A DNA stretch of 5,746 nucleotides from UBA5232 sp964557565. Its GTDB lineage: Bacteria > Patescibacteriota > Dojkabacteria > SC72. This document shows, in pieces, positions 5,681 through 5,746 of the stretch. Positions within the stretch are counted from its first letter, which is position 1, and each line of letters opens with the position of its first letter. Under the pieces are notes generated by a model, which had not been told where the DNA came from, made no database searches, and worked only from the letters and a program-made list of their open reading frames with translations. Location of the stretch: contig CAZLAH010000024.1 of assembly GCA_964557565.1 (NCBI GenBank), positions 1-5,746 on the forward strand, read 5' to 3'. A program made the position numbers and the translations under genes.

Positions 5681-5692
5681 TGTATATTCCCA

Positions 5693-5713
5693 ATTATGTT
5701 ATTTGTAACTATA
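5693..5713 (-). promoter_or_regulatory. Candidate -10 boxes of enolase
   Basis: Two minus-strand boxes are possible: CATAAT (5698-5693), giving a leader of about 5 nt, with TTGCAA (5723-5718) 19 bp upstream as a -35; and TATAGT (5713-5708), giving a leader of about 20 nt that includes GGGA as a weak ribosome site, but with no good -35. The sequence does not choose between them. Confidence 0.3.
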
Positions 5714-5715
5714 TA

Positions 5716-5743
5716 TTTTGCAACAAAAAGAGTATTTTTGCAA
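5716..5743. repeat. Two TTTTGCAA repeats 20 bp apart upstream of enolase
   Basis: TTTTGCAA occurs at 5716-5723 and 5736-5743, exactly 20 bp apart, about two helical turns. Each contains the palindrome TTGCAA. Their position around the likely -35 region of enolase would suit a regulator binding on one face of the DNA. The motif is short and AT-rich, so chance is possible. Confidence 0.3.
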
Positions 5744-5746
5744 AGA

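Noticed and set aside
1..5746. G/C skew change as a sign of replication origin or transferred DNA
   Set aside because: tsaD is clearly G-rich on its coding strand while the GGDEF gene and the TsaC part are more balanced or C-rich, but the change follows gene identity and strand and is too local to interpret.

Overview
The window is AT-rich bacterial DNA (roughly one third G+C by eye). It holds six protein genes, one partial tRNA gene and very short intergenic gaps. A TsaC-TsaE fusion, a TsaD with an unusual GPGLAIDLEVG segment, a divergent enolase and compact spacing suggest a reduced-genome lineage such as the Patescibacteria (CPR). That placement is inference from gene style; no rRNA or ribosomal protein is present to test it. 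The standard genetic code fits all six genes, which end in TAA or TAG.

Layout. Positions 1-54 (minus) are the 5' part of a tRNA-Asp(GTC) gene that runs off the left edge. Back-to-back promoters at 65-131 serve this tRNA and a cytosolic PAS-like/GGDEF diguanylate cyclase (142-1041, plus). Its stop overlaps that of a convergent thioredoxin gene (1038-1361, minus). A 76-bp divergent region (1362-1437) carries two inverted repeats and both -10 boxes for thioredoxin and for a TsaC-TsaE fusion (1438-2526, plus). tsaD follows (2519-3583, plus), overlapping by 8 bp behind a clear Shine-Dalgarno. A 109-bp convergent gap holds a terminator-like hairpin and a separate structured, GC-richer element of about 60 bp (3636-3696). 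This element runs into the end of a DUF3800 gene (3693-4334, minus). A divergent enolase gene (4409-5680, minus) with a promoter region at the right edge completes the window.

How the genes work together. The clearest unit is tsaC-tsaE plus tsaD. It encodes three of the four bacterial proteins for N6-threonylcarbamoyladenosine (t6A) at position 37 of ANN-decoding tRNAs, compressed into two overlapping genes; TsaB is not in the window. Thioredoxin and enolase are housekeeping genes. The GGDEF protein keeps its active site and its RxxD inhibitory site, so it probably makes c-di-GMP. The DUF3800 protein is a predicted RNase H-like nuclease of unknown role.

Several first genes have a -10 box so close to the start codon that transcripts would be leaderless or nearly so, while the internal operon gene tsaD has a strong Shine-Dalgarno. 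I see no CRISPR array, transposase or complete mobile element. The best candidates for something undescribed are the structured element at 3636-3696 and the two-gene t6A unit.
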